Positions 1 through 8,199 of a DNA stretch of 34,208 bases are shown here, one piece after another (position 1 is the first letter of the stretch; every line of letters starts with the position of its first letter). Under the pieces are notes generated by a model. It ran no database searches and was not told where the DNA came from. It saw only the letters and a program-made list of their open reading frames with translations. A program made the position numbers and the translations under genes. The stretch is from Treponema sp. GTDB taxonomy: Bacteria > Spirochaetota > Spirochaetia > Treponematales > Treponemataceae. The stretch lies in contig JAEDIW010000031.1 of NCBI GenBank assembly GCA_016296655.1, positions 1 through 34,208 on the forward strand. Reading direction: 5' to 3'.

Positions 1-2
1 AG

Positions 3-83
3 ATGCAAAAACCAGGCTATCCGTGGCTTCGGCGTCTTACGCGCCTACGGTGCCCTGCACACGCTTCGCGTCCACTTCTATCC
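3..83 (-). repeat. GC-rich dispersed intergenic element, inverted copy
   Basis: On the minus strand this stretch starts with GGATAGAAG (75-83) and ends with CGGATAGCCTGGTTTTTGCA (bases 4-23). Both words recur in the same order on the plus strand at 30231-30333. The interior differs in length and sequence between the copies (about 81 versus 103 bp). The two copies share ends but not the middle, so this is a family with conserved boundaries. No coding function is apparent. Confidence 0.6.
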
Positions 84-231
84 GAAGCCTCTGAAAAAGG
101 TTCAATTTTAGAAAAATTAGTGTTGTTTATGCCTAAAAATGTAAAGAAAACACACTAAATATGGACCAAAATTTGCAAAAACAGACTTTTTCAGTGGCCT
201 CCTTCTATCCTTGCCGCAAAAAAAACAAACG

Positions 232-259
232 CAAAAGCCCCTGTTTCATCAGGCTTTTG
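232..259 (-). terminator. Terminator-like hairpin, minus strand
   Basis: The arms CAAAAGCC (232-239) and GGCTTTTG (252-259) pair perfectly. On the minus strand the stem is followed by a T-rich run (221-230), as in an intrinsic terminator. No minus-strand gene is visible immediately upstream, because the DUF1015 gene is on the plus strand. It may stop antisense or read-through transcription, or be part of the neighbouring repeat. Confidence 0.35.
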
Positions 260-348
260 TACAGAAAATTCATTGCAAGCAGAACAGAAATCTGCCTGTA
301 CTTCTTGTAGTATAGCATAAAAATTTTCTTATTGGTATATTTTTGAAC

Positions 349-1713
349 ATGAAAACTTTAAAAATGAAAACCCTCAAAGAACTGGGACTTGCAGTTCCTG
401 AAATTTTACTTCCGAAAAAAATTGATACGGAAAAATGGGCAGTAATTGCCTGCGACCAATATACTCAAAACAAAGAATATTGGGAAAATGTCAAAAAAAT
501 CTGCGGAACTGAGCCTTCTGCCCTGAATCTTATTTTGCCTGAAATTTATCTTGGCGAAAAGGACAAAACACAGAGAATTGAAAAAATCCGCAGCACTATG
601 AATGAATATCTGAAAAACGGAGTTTTTGCAGAACCAAAAAAGGAATTTATCTATATTGAAAGAACAACAGCCTACGGACGCAAACGCTGTGGCCTGCTGG
701 CAGCCATTGACTTGGACAGCTACGAATGGAAACCTTTCAGTAAGGCACTTGTAAGGGCAACGGAGGCAACAATTGTTGAAAGGCTGCCTCCACGCATGGA
801 AATCCGAAAAGGAGCCCCTCTGGAACTGCCTCACATAATGCTGCTTGTAAATGATGCACATTGCAGTTTAGTTGAACAGACAGGAGAAGCTGTAAAAAAA
901 TCAGGCAAAAAGCCAGAATATTCAGGCACTCTCATGCAAAACGGCGGAGAAATTACAGGCTGGGGAATTGAATCTGACCAGGAAATTGCAGAAATTGAAA
1001 AAAAACTGAATGAAATTGCCGAACAGAACACAGAGTCAGACGGCAGCGTATTTTTATTTGCTGTTGGCGACGGAAATCATTCTCTGGCAACAGCAAAAGC
1101 AGTTTGGGAAGAACATAAAAAGGCCCTGATTGCAGAAGGCAAATCTGAACAGGAAATCCAGTCAAGTCCTGTCCGCTATGCAATGGCAGAAATTGTAAAT
1201 CTTTATGATGCTGGATTGACTTTTGAACCAATTCACCGAGTGCTTTTCAACTGCAATCCAAAAAAAATTATTGATTTTCTGGCTGAAAAACTTGAAGGCA
1301 GCATTGCAGAATATGAAGATGAAATTCAGCTTGCTGCTGCCGTAAAAGACAGTTCAAAAGGTGCAAACTTTGGATTCTGTTTTACAGAAAGCGGAAAGAC
1401 AAGATTCTGCGCCATTCTTACGCAAATTAAAGAACTGGCAGTTGCCCGCCTTCAGCCAAAACTCGACGATTTTATCAATGCAGAAAATTCAGCTGGCAAA
1501 GGCAGCAGCATTGAGATTGACTATATTCATGGGGAAAAAGATCTTCTGGAACTGGGCAAAAAAGAAAATTCTCTTGCAATTCTCTTGCCGCCAATTTCAA
1601 AAGACAGCTTTTTTGCAACAATAAATGGAAGCGGTCCTTTACCAAGAAAAAGTTTTTCAATGGGTGAAGCAGACGAAAAGCGTTTCTACATGGAAAGCCG
1701 CCGTCTGTTTTAG
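349..1713 (+). CDS. DUF1015 family protein
   Basis: A soluble protein of about 454 residues with no signal peptide or membrane segment. It is recognised as DUF1015 from its overall pattern: an N-terminal segment naming CDQY, a central GDGNHSLATAKAVWE motif, and a C-terminal IDYIHG segment. The family is conserved in anaerobes. I do not know its function for certain; a role in serine metabolism is a possibility recalled without certainty. Possible starts are TTG 343, ATG 349 and ATG 364, and none has a Shine-Dalgarno. ATG 349 was chosen because an extended -10 (TGG-TATATT, 336-341) lies 7 nt upstream, which would make the mRNA leaderless. It stands alone and converges on recQ, 57 bp away. Confidence 0.85.
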   Translation: MKTLKMKTLKELGLAVPEILLPKKIDTEKWAVIACDQYTQNKEYWENVKKICGTEPSALNLILPEIYLGEKDKTQRIEKIRSTMNEYLKNGVFAEPKKEFIYIERTTAYGRKRCGLLAAIDLDSYEWKPFSKALVRATEATIVERLPPRMEIRKGAPLELPHIMLLVNDAHCSLVEQTGEAVKKSGKKPEYSGTLMQNGGEITGWGIESDQEIAEIEKKLNEIAEQNTESDGSVFLFAVGDGNHSLATAKAVWEEHKKALIAEGKSEQEIQSSPVRYAMAEIVNLYDAGLTFEPIHRVLFNCNPKKIIDFLAEKLEGSIAEYEDEIQLAAAVKDSSKGANFGFCFTESGKTRFCAILTQIKELAVARLQPKLDDFINAENSAGKGSSIEIDYIHGEKDLLELGKKENSLAILLPPISKDSFFATINGSGPLPRKSFSMGEADEKRFYMESRRLF

Positions 1714-1745
1714 GTTAACGCTGAAAAATCATCAATAGGATTTAT

Positions 1746-1789
1746 TCAGAGTTTCCTTAGAAGGCTTCTTTCAGGCTCTGATAATTTTT
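1746..1789 (+). terminator. Possible terminator between DUF1015 gene and recQ
   Basis: TCAGAG (1746-1751) pairs with CTCTGA (1776-1781), with an inner AGAAG/CTTCT hairpin between them, and a short T run follows (TAATTTTT). It overlaps the last codons of the convergent recQ gene. The outer stem is only 6 bp, so the call is tentative. Confidence 0.3.
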
Positions 1790-3666
1790 AAAATTGCACT
1801 GCTGAATTTCCGGACTTTTGCATCGCCTAGACCGTAAATTTCCAGAAGTTCAGCCGAAGTCTGAGGCTTTTTTAGTGCAATTTCTACAAGAGTTTTGTCG
1901 CCAAAAATAACATAAGGCGGCACATTGCTTTTATCGGCAGTCTTTTTCCGCCATTCTTTCAAGGCATTGCAAATTCTAAGGCCTTCTGCATCTGTATCTG
2001 AAATTGCTTCAAAAGCAGAACCTTTTTTATGCAGCGCAAATTCAGGCTTTGATTTTTTTGCAGATGCCTCAGATTTTTTTGCACCTCTGCCTGTAAAAAC
2101 AACAGGCAGAAAAACCTTTTCCCTTGTGGCAAGAAGTTCCCTGCCCTTTGCCGTTACAGAAAGGATGCTGTATTCCATTGATTTTTCAATATAATTCCTT
2201 TCTGTAAGGATTGAGGCTAGCTCAAACCAATCTTCACGAGACAGTTCAGTTCCTATTCCCCAGGTTGAAAGCATGTTATGACCGTTATCCATTATTCTTT
2301 TCTGTCTGGAGCCCAAAAGAACATCAATTACATATAAAGTCCCAAATCTTTGGTTAAGCCGATAAATGCAGCTCAAAAACTTCTGCACAGGAATTGTCAC
2401 ATCTGTTTCCTGAATCTGTCCGGTGGAACATATATCGCAGCAGCATTTATTTTCTGCAGAAGAAGACTCTGGTGTATAAAATTCCCCAAAATATGCCAGA
2501 AGCTTTTGTCTGCGGCAATGTCTGGCAGATGCATAATCAACCATGCTTTGCAGTAATTTTTCAGACTTTTCAACATCAGCAGAATCTGCAAAGAAATAGC
2601 GGATTTTATGAATGTCAGCCGAGCTATACAGAAGAAGTGCAGTACTGGGCAAACCATCGCGTCCGGCACGACCAATTTCCTGATAATACTGTTCCAGAGA
2701 TTTTGGCAAATCGTAATGAATTACAAAGCGAACATTTGGTTTGTCAATTCCCATGCCGAAAGCAACTGTTGCAACCATTATCTGAACTTTATCCCTGATA
2801 AATGCAGTCTGATTTTTTTCTCTTGTCGAATCATCAAGACCGGCATGATATGGCAGAACAGAAAAACCGTCATTACTAAGCAAATCTGCAAGCTGGTCAA
2901 CCTGCTTTCTGGAAAAACAGTAAATTATGCCGCTGTCTTCCAAATGCTCTTTGAGAAATGAAACTATCTGTACATAACTGTCACGTTTAGGACGAACTTC
3001 AAGAAAAATATTCGGACGGTTAAAACTTGCCAGCAGAATATCCGGATTTTTCATCTGCAGATTGTTTACAATATCGTCGCGGACATGTTTTGTAGCAGTA
3101 GCAGTGAGAGCAAGACAAACAGCCTGAGGAAACTGCCGGCGCACAGACGCTATTGCAAGATAGTCAGGTCTGAAATCATGTCCCCATTCACTTATGCAGT
3201 GAGCCTCATCAATTGTAAAACATTTTATATGGAGATTCTCATTGTGCAGAAGAGTCTGAATCTTTTGAGTAGCAAGCCCTTCTGGCGAAACATAAACTAT
3301 TTTCACTTTTCCAGACAAAACTCTTGCAACACAGGACTTATATTCTTCCCATTCAAGAGAACTATTCAGAAAAACAGCTTCAATTCCATTGGAAGCAAGC
3401 GAAGAAACCTGATCATGCATAAGGGCGATAAGCGGAGAAACAACAACCGTAAGCCCGTCAAAAATCAAGGCAGGAATCTGATAAGTCAAAGATTTTCCGC
3501 CGCCTGTAGGCATTATGGCAAGCGTATCCCTGCCTGAACAGACATTCTGAATTATTTCTTTCTGAAGTGGCCTGAACGATGAATAGCCAAAAACTGATTT
3601 TAAAACCGTTTCTGGAGAAAGCCCCGTACATGCATGGCATGAAATGTGAACTGTATTTTCTAACAT
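1771..3666 (-). CDS. recQ: ATP-dependent DNA helicase RecQ
   Basis: A 3'-5' DNA helicase of recombination and repair, 631 residues. Visible motifs are Walker A PTGGGKS (53-59), DEAH box (153-156), TAT motif III (about 188-190), and motif VI GRAGRDG (332-338). A zinc site follows, with C384 and the CCCDIC cluster (408-413), then a winged-helix region. The HRDC domain covers roughly the last 75 residues (LRICNALKEWRK to the end). This is full-length domain architecture. A longer reading from 3714 exists, but ATG 3666 has GGAG 4 nt upstream. A TTGACA -35 box lies at 3709-3714, on top of the upstream alternative start, so 3666 is preferred. It is divergent from tRNA-Leu. Confidence 0.96.
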   Translation of the reverse strand: MLENTVHISCHACTGLSPETVLKSVFGYSSFRPLQKEIIQNVCSGRDTLAIMPTGGGKSLTYQIPALIFDGLTVVVSPLIALMHDQVSSLASNGIEAVFLNSSLEWEEYKSCVARVLSGKVKIVYVSPEGLATQKIQTLLHNENLHIKCFTIDEAHCISEWGHDFRPDYLAIASVRRQFPQAVCLALTATATKHVRDDIVNNLQMKNPDILLASFNRPNIFLEVRPKRDSYVQIVSFLKEHLEDSGIIYCFSRKQVDQLADLLSNDGFSVLPYHAGLDDSTREKNQTAFIRDKVQIMVATVAFGMGIDKPNVRFVIHYDLPKSLEQYYQEIGRAGRDGLPSTALLLYSSADIHKIRYFFADSADVEKSEKLLQSMVDYASARHCRRQKLLAYFGEFYTPESSSAENKCCCDICSTGQIQETDVTIPVQKFLSCIYRLNQRFGTLYVIDVLLGSRQKRIMDNGHNMLSTWGIGTELSREDWFELASILTERNYIEKSMEYSILSVTAKGRELLATREKVFLPVVFTGRGAKKSEASAKKSKPEFALHKKGSAFEAISDTDAEGLRICNALKEWRKKTADKSNVPPYVIFGDKTLVEIALKKPQTSAELLEIYGLGDAKVRKFSSAILKIIRA

Positions 3667-3684
3667 ACTCCAATTATACTGCAA

Positions 3685-3714
3685 ATAGCAGACTGCATTC
3701 AAATTTGCTGTCAA
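3685..3714 (-). promoter_or_regulatory. Promoter of recQ
   Basis: On the minus strand there is a perfect -35 TTGACA (3709-3714), an 18-nt spacer and a weak -10 TGCTAT (3685-3690). The predicted start of transcription, near 3679, leaves a short leader containing GGAG before ATG 3666. It lies back to back with the tRNA-Leu promoter. Confidence 0.55.
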
Positions 3715-3730
3715 AAATCATGTCGGCTGC

Positions 3731-3759
3731 TTGCATTTTTTTTTATCTTTTGCTATATT
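3731..3759 (+). promoter_or_regulatory. Promoter of tRNA-Leu
   Basis: -35 TTGCAT (3731-3736), a 17-nt spacer, and -10 TATATT (3754-3759) preceded by TGC (extended -10). Transcription would begin a few bases before the tRNA at 3770. Confidence 0.7.
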
Positions 3760-3769
3760 TTATAAACAC

Positions 3770-3852
3770 GCCGGCGTGGCGGAATGGTAGACGCGAAGGA
3801 CTCAAAATCCTTTGTCAGCAATGATGTAAGAGTTCAAGTCTCTTCGCCGGTA
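3770..3852 (+). tRNA. tRNA-Leu (anticodon CAA)
   Basis: A cloverleaf can be drawn with acceptor arms GCCGGCG (3770-3776) and CGCCGGT (3845-3851). The anticodon stem AAGGA/TCCTT encloses the loop CTCAAAA, giving anticodon CAA, which reads UUG. A long variable arm follows (TGTCAGCAATGATGTAAG region), as expected of a class II leucine tRNA, and the T arm contains GTTCAAG. CCA is not encoded. It has its own promoter and terminator. Confidence 0.95.
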
Positions 3853-3859
3853 TAAGTTT

Positions 3860-3888
3860 GGGAATCTGAAAAAGATTCCCTTTTTTGT
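3860..3888 (+). terminator. Intrinsic terminator of tRNA-Leu
   Basis: GGGAATC (3860-3866) pairs perfectly with GATTCCC (3874-3880), with a 7-nt loop, and is followed directly by six T residues. It lies 8 nt after the tRNA. Confidence 0.9.
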
Positions 3889-3920
3889 TTTAAATCCAAA
3901 GAAACTTTCCTTACCAAAGA

Positions 3921-5501
3921 TTACGCATCACCAGAAAACTCCATGCCTCCTGTATTTTTTCTATAAAGGACAGCTTCCTGAACATGTTCCGCCTTAATTT
4001 CTTCCAAGTCCTCCATGTCTGCAATCGTTCTGGCAATTTTCAGGCATGAAGCAACACCTCGCGGTGAAAAAGCATATTTCTCTACGGCATTATCCAACAG
4101 CTTTTGAGCATCAGCCGGCAGCTTGCAGAAATTAAAGATTTCATCGGGTAAAAGGCGGCTGTTCTTTTTCCCTTGCCTCTCCCTCTGAATTTTTACAGCT
4201 ACGGCAATTTTTTTCCGTAATTCAGAAGTTGAACTTGCATGGGATTTTTCAGTTTTAGAAGGTGCATCTACATGAATGCGCATATCAATGCGATCAAGCA
4301 GAGGACCTGAAAAATGTTTCCAATATTGTTCAACAGAACGCGAACTGCACAGGCAGATTTTATCCCTGGAACCGAAATTGCCGCATGGACATGGATTGGA
4401 AGCCATAATCAGCTGAAAATTTGCCGGATAAACAGAAGTCCTGCCGGCTCGGCTCAAAGTTATGGAACCGCTTTCCAAAGGAACACGAAGCATCTGCAAT
4501 ACCGAAGTCCTGAATTCAGCAGCCTCATCTAAAAATAAAACACCGTTGTGGGCCAGAGAAATTTCTCCAGGCCTGCAGGAACAGCCTCCTCCGCACATGC
4601 CTTCAATGGTTGCAGTCTGATGAGGCATCCTGAATGGCGGCATAATCATGGAATAATCTTCAGGTGGCAGCATATCGGCAATAGAATAAATTCTTGCTAC
4701 AGGACGTGATTCTTCAGGGGTTAGAAGTGGCAGCAGGGATTGAAATTTTTCCAATGCCATAGTTTTTCCACAACCAGGAGAGCCAAAGGCAAGTAGGTTA
4801 TGTCCGCCAGCTGCAGCAATCTGCAGGCCTCTTACCAAAAAATCCTGCCCACGGACTTCGGCAAATTCCATAATAGGACTTACCCTTGGAAAAAAAACTC
4901 CTCCAATATTTTCATAGCAGCTGAAATCACCAGGTTCAGGCATGAGCTTTCCGCTTTTTTCTGAAGAAAACCGTTCAGGCGAATCTAAAGCAGCAAACGC
5001 ATCTTCCAAAGTTCCAGCCTGGCAAGCTTTCATTCCAGGAACTTCCATAGCCTCGCAGAAGTTTTCCCATGGAATTATGCAATAATCTATGCCAGCTGCC
5101 ATGGCGGTTGCGGCGGCTGCATGGACAGCCCTTACAGGACGAATTTTGCCGCAAAGTTCCAGCTCACCCATAACAAGAACTTTTTTTTCATTAAGGGAAG
5201 AATTTTTCTCCTGATTGCCAGATAGCTTTTTTTTAGCCTGCAAAACAGCCAGTGCAATTGCAAGATCAAATCCAGCACCTTCTTTTTTCAAATCAGCAGG
5301 AGACAGACTTATTAAAACTCTTTCCGGTGGAAATTCAAAACCTGCATTGCAAATGGCAGCCCTCATACGTTCCCTGGCTTCTTTTACAGCGCCATCGGCA
5401 AGTCCTACAATGTCAATGGCTGGAATTCCACGGCGCAGATCAACTTCAACAGAAACAAGTGAGCCTTCATACCCAAAAGGCGAAAAAGAAAAAATACGCA
5501 T
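3921..5501 (-). CDS. comM: ComM/YifB family AAA+ ATPase (Mg-chelatase-like)
   Basis: A 526-residue protein with the usual YifB/ComM plan. An N-terminal Lon-protease-like fold spans about 1-180, starting SFSPFGYEGSLVSVEVDLR. The AAA+ core has Walker A GSPGCGKT (240-247), the PGEISLAHNG segment, Walker B VLFLDE (321-326), and the family signature NPCPCG. A C-terminal Mg-chelatase domain follows. In naturally competent bacteria ComM is a helicase that extends heteroduplex during DNA uptake; whether this organism is competent cannot be read here. ATG 5501 is preferred over an in-frame GTG at 5507, because the purine-rich AGAGGTG runs over that GTG and is correctly spaced for 5501. Confidence 0.95.
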   Translation of the reverse strand: MRIFSFSPFGYEGSLVSVEVDLRRGIPAIDIVGLADGAVKEARERMRAAICNAGFEFPPERVLISLSPADLKKEGAGFDLAIALAVLQAKKKLSGNQEKNSSLNEKKVLVMGELELCGKIRPVRAVHAAAATAMAAGIDYCIIPWENFCEAMEVPGMKACQAGTLEDAFAALDSPERFSSEKSGKLMPEPGDFSCYENIGGVFFPRVSPIMEFAEVRGQDFLVRGLQIAAAGGHNLLAFGSPGCGKTMALEKFQSLLPLLTPEESRPVARIYSIADMLPPEDYSMIMPPFRMPHQTATIEGMCGGGCSCRPGEISLAHNGVLFLDEAAEFRTSVLQMLRVPLESGSITLSRAGRTSVYPANFQLIMASNPCPCGNFGSRDKICLCSSRSVEQYWKHFSGPLLDRIDMRIHVDAPSKTEKSHASSTSELRKKIAVAVKIQRERQGKKNSRLLPDEIFNFCKLPADAQKLLDNAVEKYAFSPRGVASCLKIARTIADMEDLEEIKAEHVQEAVLYRKNTGGMEFSGDA

Positions 5502-5598
5502 ACACACCTCTGTCTATATAAATGCATGCGTCATAAAAAAAATATGAAATTTTTTCTATTTTTTTTTCAAAAATTTCAAAAAAAGTTTGCAAAAAGGC

Positions 5599-6444
5599 CT
5601 ATTCTGAAAGCCTTGGCAAAAGTTCTTCTGTCCAGAACCTGTCTTCAATTTTTCTTCCACCGGCAGAATGACCTAATTTTCTGTCTGCACGAATTTTTTC
5701 GCCATGAAAATCACTGCCTGCGGTAATGAAAAAACCGATTTTTCTGCCAAGTTCTTCAAGCCGCATGGATTCAACAACTCTGGCACCTGGATGCCATGCT
5801 TCAAGTCCCTGAACGCCAGCGGCAAATATTTCAGAAAGAACTCCATCAAGTTTGCCCCATGAAACATAAAGGGAAAGCGGATGAGCAATTACAGGAATAC
5901 CACCAGAATCCGAAATAGCCTGCACAGCTTCTTTCAAATCAGCTCCGGCTCTTGAAACATACCAGGGTCTTCCACGCGCAAGAAATTTGTCAAATGCTGA
6001 CTGTCTGTTTTTTACTATTTTTTTGCTGACAAGAAAATCTGCTATATGAGGACGACCTAAAGACTTCCCAGGATTCAATTCTTCCAGCTGTTCAAGCGTT
6101 ATTTGAATTCCATCCTGCTGCATTTTTTCTATAATTTTACCATTTCTTGATTTACGCTCATTCTGCAGAAAGGATATAATATCCATAAGCTTTTCTGACA
6201 GAGATTTTAAACCAAGCCCCAGAAGATGAAATTCACCTGTAGGCCACTGAATTTCAAGTTCAGTTCCAGGAACAAAAATAATTCCTGCTTTTTTGCTTGC
6301 CTCCAAAGCTTCTGCATGTCCGGCAACTGTATCATGGTCTGTAAGGGCCAAAACAGAAATGTTTTCTGCTGCAGCCTTGCAAATAAGCTCAGAAGGTGAA
6401 TACTGACCATCAGAAGCTTTTGAATGAGAATGTAAATCTATCAT
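5599..6444 (-). CDS. PHP domain phosphoesterase (YciV/TrpH-like)
   Basis: A 281-residue metal-dependent phosphoesterase. The metal ligands of the PHP fold are visible: DLHSHS near the N-terminus (H5, H7), LTDHDT (about 35-40), the GTELE segment, the IAHP segment, and SDFHGE near the C-terminus. The family includes RNase AM/3',5'-nucleoside bisphosphate phosphatases of the YciV type, so a nucleotide or RNA-end substrate is likely, but this is inferred from family. ATG 6444 has no Shine-Dalgarno. An extended -10 (TGC-TATTCT, 6451-6456) sits 6 nt before it, suggesting a leaderless mRNA. It is divergent from the cyclic-nucleotide-binding regulator and lies 97 nt upstream of comM. Confidence 0.93.
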   Translation of the reverse strand: MIDLHSHSKASDGQYSPSELICKAAAENISVLALTDHDTVAGHAEALEASKKAGIIFVPGTELEIQWPTGEFHLLGLGLKSLSEKLMDIISFLQNERKSRNGKIIEKMQQDGIQITLEQLEELNPGKSLGRPHIADFLVSKKIVKNRQSAFDKFLARGRPWYVSRAGADLKEAVQAISDSGGIPVIAHPLSLYVSWGKLDGVLSEIFAAGVQGLEAWHPGARVVESMRLEELGRKIGFFITAGSDFHGEKIRADRKLGHSAGGRKIEDRFWTEELLPRLSE

Positions 6445-6450
6445 AAAAAT

Positions 6451-6518
6451 AGAATAGCATAAAAAAAAAATTTATGGTATTCTAATAAAAATGTGCTAAA
6501 ATACTAAAAAGTACAGGA
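6451..6518. promoter_or_regulatory. Divergent promoters, PHP gene and cyclic-nucleotide regulator
   Basis: Two extended -10 boxes face away from each other. On the minus strand TGC-TATTCT (6451-6456) serves the PHP gene. On the plus strand TGC-TAAAAT (6497-6502) serves the regulator and is followed by AGGA (6515-6518) 7 nt before ATG 6526. No good -35 hexamer is visible for either, which fits extended -10 promoters. Confidence 0.6.
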
Positions 6519-6525
6519 ATGATAT

Positions 6526-7788
6526 ATGCCAAAAGCTGTAAAATATTCAAAAGGATCTATAATTTATTTCTCTGGTGATAAGGATGAAAAAGTTTTCATT
6601 CTGCAGAGCGGAATCGTCATCTTGACAACGCAGGATATTGAATCAAATTCCCCATTTACAGAGCAAATAAAAACTGGTGAGTTTTTTGGCGTAAAATCAG
6701 CCTTAGGACATTTTCAAAGAGAGGAAACAGCTACAGTCCTTACTGACAGCATTGTAATTTCCATGTCGGTTCAGGAATTTGAACTTTTGGTCACACAGAA
6801 ACGTGATGTCATACTAAAAATGCTGAGGGTCTTTTCTCACCAGCTTAGGATGGTTCACAAAAAGATTGAATCTATACTGAACAGTAATATGGTTATAAAT
6901 CAGGAATCAGGAATGCTTTCTGTTGCAAAAAGCTTTTTCAATGATGAACAGTACAGAGCCTGCTGCGATACATGCCTGAAACTTTTAACAAGATTTCCAA
7001 CTTCAGAACAGAAAGAAGCAGCGGCAAACCTTTATGCAGAATCAAAGCTGCGCTATGACAAGCTGGCTGCCAGAAAACGCAGCAGTCAGGAAGATTTGGA
7101 AATGGGGTCTTCTTCGTTTGGTGCGCTGAAACAGTTTTCCTTGCCAGCCTTTGAGCGTTTTGCAAAAGTGTATGAACCAGAACAGGTAATTATTTCTGAG
7201 TTTGAGCCAGGCGATTGTTTCTATTTGATTCAATCTGGTGAAGTTCAGCTGGTAAAATGCATTAACGGCACGAAAAAAAATCTGGATATTCTGAAACCTG
7301 GTGATTTCTTTGGCGAAATGGCAATTCTGGATAATTCTCCAAGGTCTGCAACTTGCATGGCACTGAACAAGGTCAAGGTTCTGGAATTTAATAAAGAAAA
7401 TTTTCAGACTCTGTTTTCAGGGAATCCGAACATTGCCCTTATTCTGCTTAAACTTTTCTGCAAGCGCATCTACGACCAGAAACGCAGGCTGAAGATGCTG
7501 GCCATAAAAGATTTGCAGGCAAAAATTGCAGATGTTTTCATCATGCTTGATGAAATAAATCCTCCAATGAATAAAACCGAACGTTCTAGAAAGTTCAGCC
7601 TTACAATTGCAGATGTTGCACACTGGGCAGGTCTTCCGCTTGAAGTTACACGGGAAGAACTTAACAGATATGTTGAAAAAAATAAAATCGAAATTTATGA
7701 CAGCCATATAATAGTTGCAAACATCACGGATATGAAAAGGATTGTAGATACAAGATCTGTCCAAAGAGCCCCTGCACAAGGGTTGTAA
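6526..7788 (+). CDS. Crp/Fnr-type regulator with two cyclic-nucleotide-binding domains
   Basis: A cytoplasmic protein of 420 residues. A first cNMP-binding fold covers about 8-115 and a second about 212-325. A helical linker between them (about 130-185) resembles a TPR-like helix pair. A Crp-type winged helix lies at the C-terminus (FSLTIADVAHWAGLPLEVTREELNRY region, about 357-382). The second domain keeps the phosphate-binding cassette (FGEMAIL, then PRSA, 262-275). In the first the equivalent stretch is FFGVKSALGHFQREETA, without the glutamate and the RSA pair, so it probably does not bind ligand classically. Typical Crp has one such domain and about 220 residues. Ligand and targets are unknown. 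The start has AGGA at proper spacing. Confidence 0.88.
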   Translation: MPKAVKYSKGSIIYFSGDKDEKVFILQSGIVILTTQDIESNSPFTEQIKTGEFFGVKSALGHFQREETATVLTDSIVISMSVQEFELLVTQKRDVILKMLRVFSHQLRMVHKKIESILNSNMVINQESGMLSVAKSFFNDEQYRACCDTCLKLLTRFPTSEQKEAAANLYAESKLRYDKLAARKRSSQEDLEMGSSSFGALKQFSLPAFERFAKVYEPEQVIISEFEPGDCFYLIQSGEVQLVKCINGTKKNLDILKPGDFFGEMAILDNSPRSATCMALNKVKVLEFNKENFQTLFSGNPNIALILLKLFCKRIYDQKRRLKMLAIKDLQAKIADVFIMLDEINPPMNKTERSRKFSLTIADVAHWAGLPLEVTREELNRYVEKNKIEIYDSHIIVANITDMKRIVDTRSVQRAPAQGL

Positions 7789-7810
7789 ATGCAAAACTGA
7801 ATTAACATTC

Positions 7811-7839
7811 TTGACGTAAGACCGTTAATTCGATATATT
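7811..7839 (+). promoter_or_regulatory. Promoter of tRNA-Thr
   Basis: -35 TTGACG (7811-7816), a 17-nt spacer and -10 TATATT (7834-7839). Start of transcription is predicted about 6 nt before the tRNA at 7852. It is one of the best promoter matches in the window. Confidence 0.85.
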
Positions 7840-7851
7840 TTCTGTACTTAT

Positions 7852-7924
7852 GCCAACTTAGCTCACCCGGCAGAGCAGCTCATTCGTAATGAGCAGGTAT
7901 TGTGTTCGAGTCACAAAGTTGGCT
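7852..7924 (+). tRNA. tRNA-Thr (anticodon CGT)
   Basis: Acceptor arms GCCAACT (7852-7858) and AGTTGGC (7917-7923) pair fully. The D arm contains GCTC...GAGC. The anticodon stem GCTCA/TGAGC holds the loop TTCGTAA, giving anticodon CGT, which reads ACG threonine codons. The T arm contains GTTCGAGTC. CCA is not encoded. It is flanked by its own promoter and terminator. Confidence 0.95.
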
Positions 7925-7931
7925 TTGTCTT

Positions 7932-7958
7932 AACCGTCCGCTTAGGACGGTTTTTTTT
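7932..7958 (+). terminator. Intrinsic terminator of tRNA-Thr
   Basis: AACCGTCC (7932-7939) pairs with GGACGGTT (7945-7952) around a 5-nt loop and runs into a tract of eight T residues. Confidence 0.93.
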
Positions 7959-8199
7959 CGGTAAAATAAAAGTTTGCGTTCAGGACAAGGGATTGTAAGT
8001 GCAGCGAAGCTGTTCGGGGCTTTTTGACTCTTATGCAGATTTTTTGGAAATTTGAAAATGCAGGTTGAATTTGATGACATTTGAGTCAAAAATCCTTGCA
8101 GAAAAAGCCACGAATGTAGGCGCCTTGACGCCGGAACACTGAAAAGCCCGGTTTTTCCGCAAGGAAAAATGGCCCCATAAAACCACTTCAGCTAAAAAA
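7959..8199. repeat. GC-rich intergenic element with internal hairpins
   Basis: No real gene is seen here. The word TTTTTGACTC occurs at 8021-8030 and 8205-8214, and its reverse complement GAGTCAAAAA at 8083-8092; the last copy lies in the final codons of the MATE gene. Other features are a GGCG/CGCC stem near 8119-8133 and a hairpin TTTTTCC-GCAA-GGAAAAA at 8152-8169. The last may act as the MATE gene's terminator on the minus strand. A 61-codon reading frame across it has no ribosome site and looks accidental. Confidence 0.5.

Larger units (their letters stand above)
1..348. other. Non-coding left edge with repeat fragments
   Basis: No credible gene is visible. Bases 3-83, read on the minus strand, run from GGATAGAAG to CGGATAGCCTGGTTTTTGCA, the same two boundary words as the element at 30231-30333. 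A second fragment at 203-218, minus strand, reads GCGGCAAGGATAGAAG and matches 30225-30240 exactly. An AT-rich inverted repeat (TTAGTGT at 117-123, ACACTAA at 152-158) lies between them. A hairpin at 232-259 is listed separately. The end of the stretch carries the promoter of the DUF1015 gene. Confidence 0.7.
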
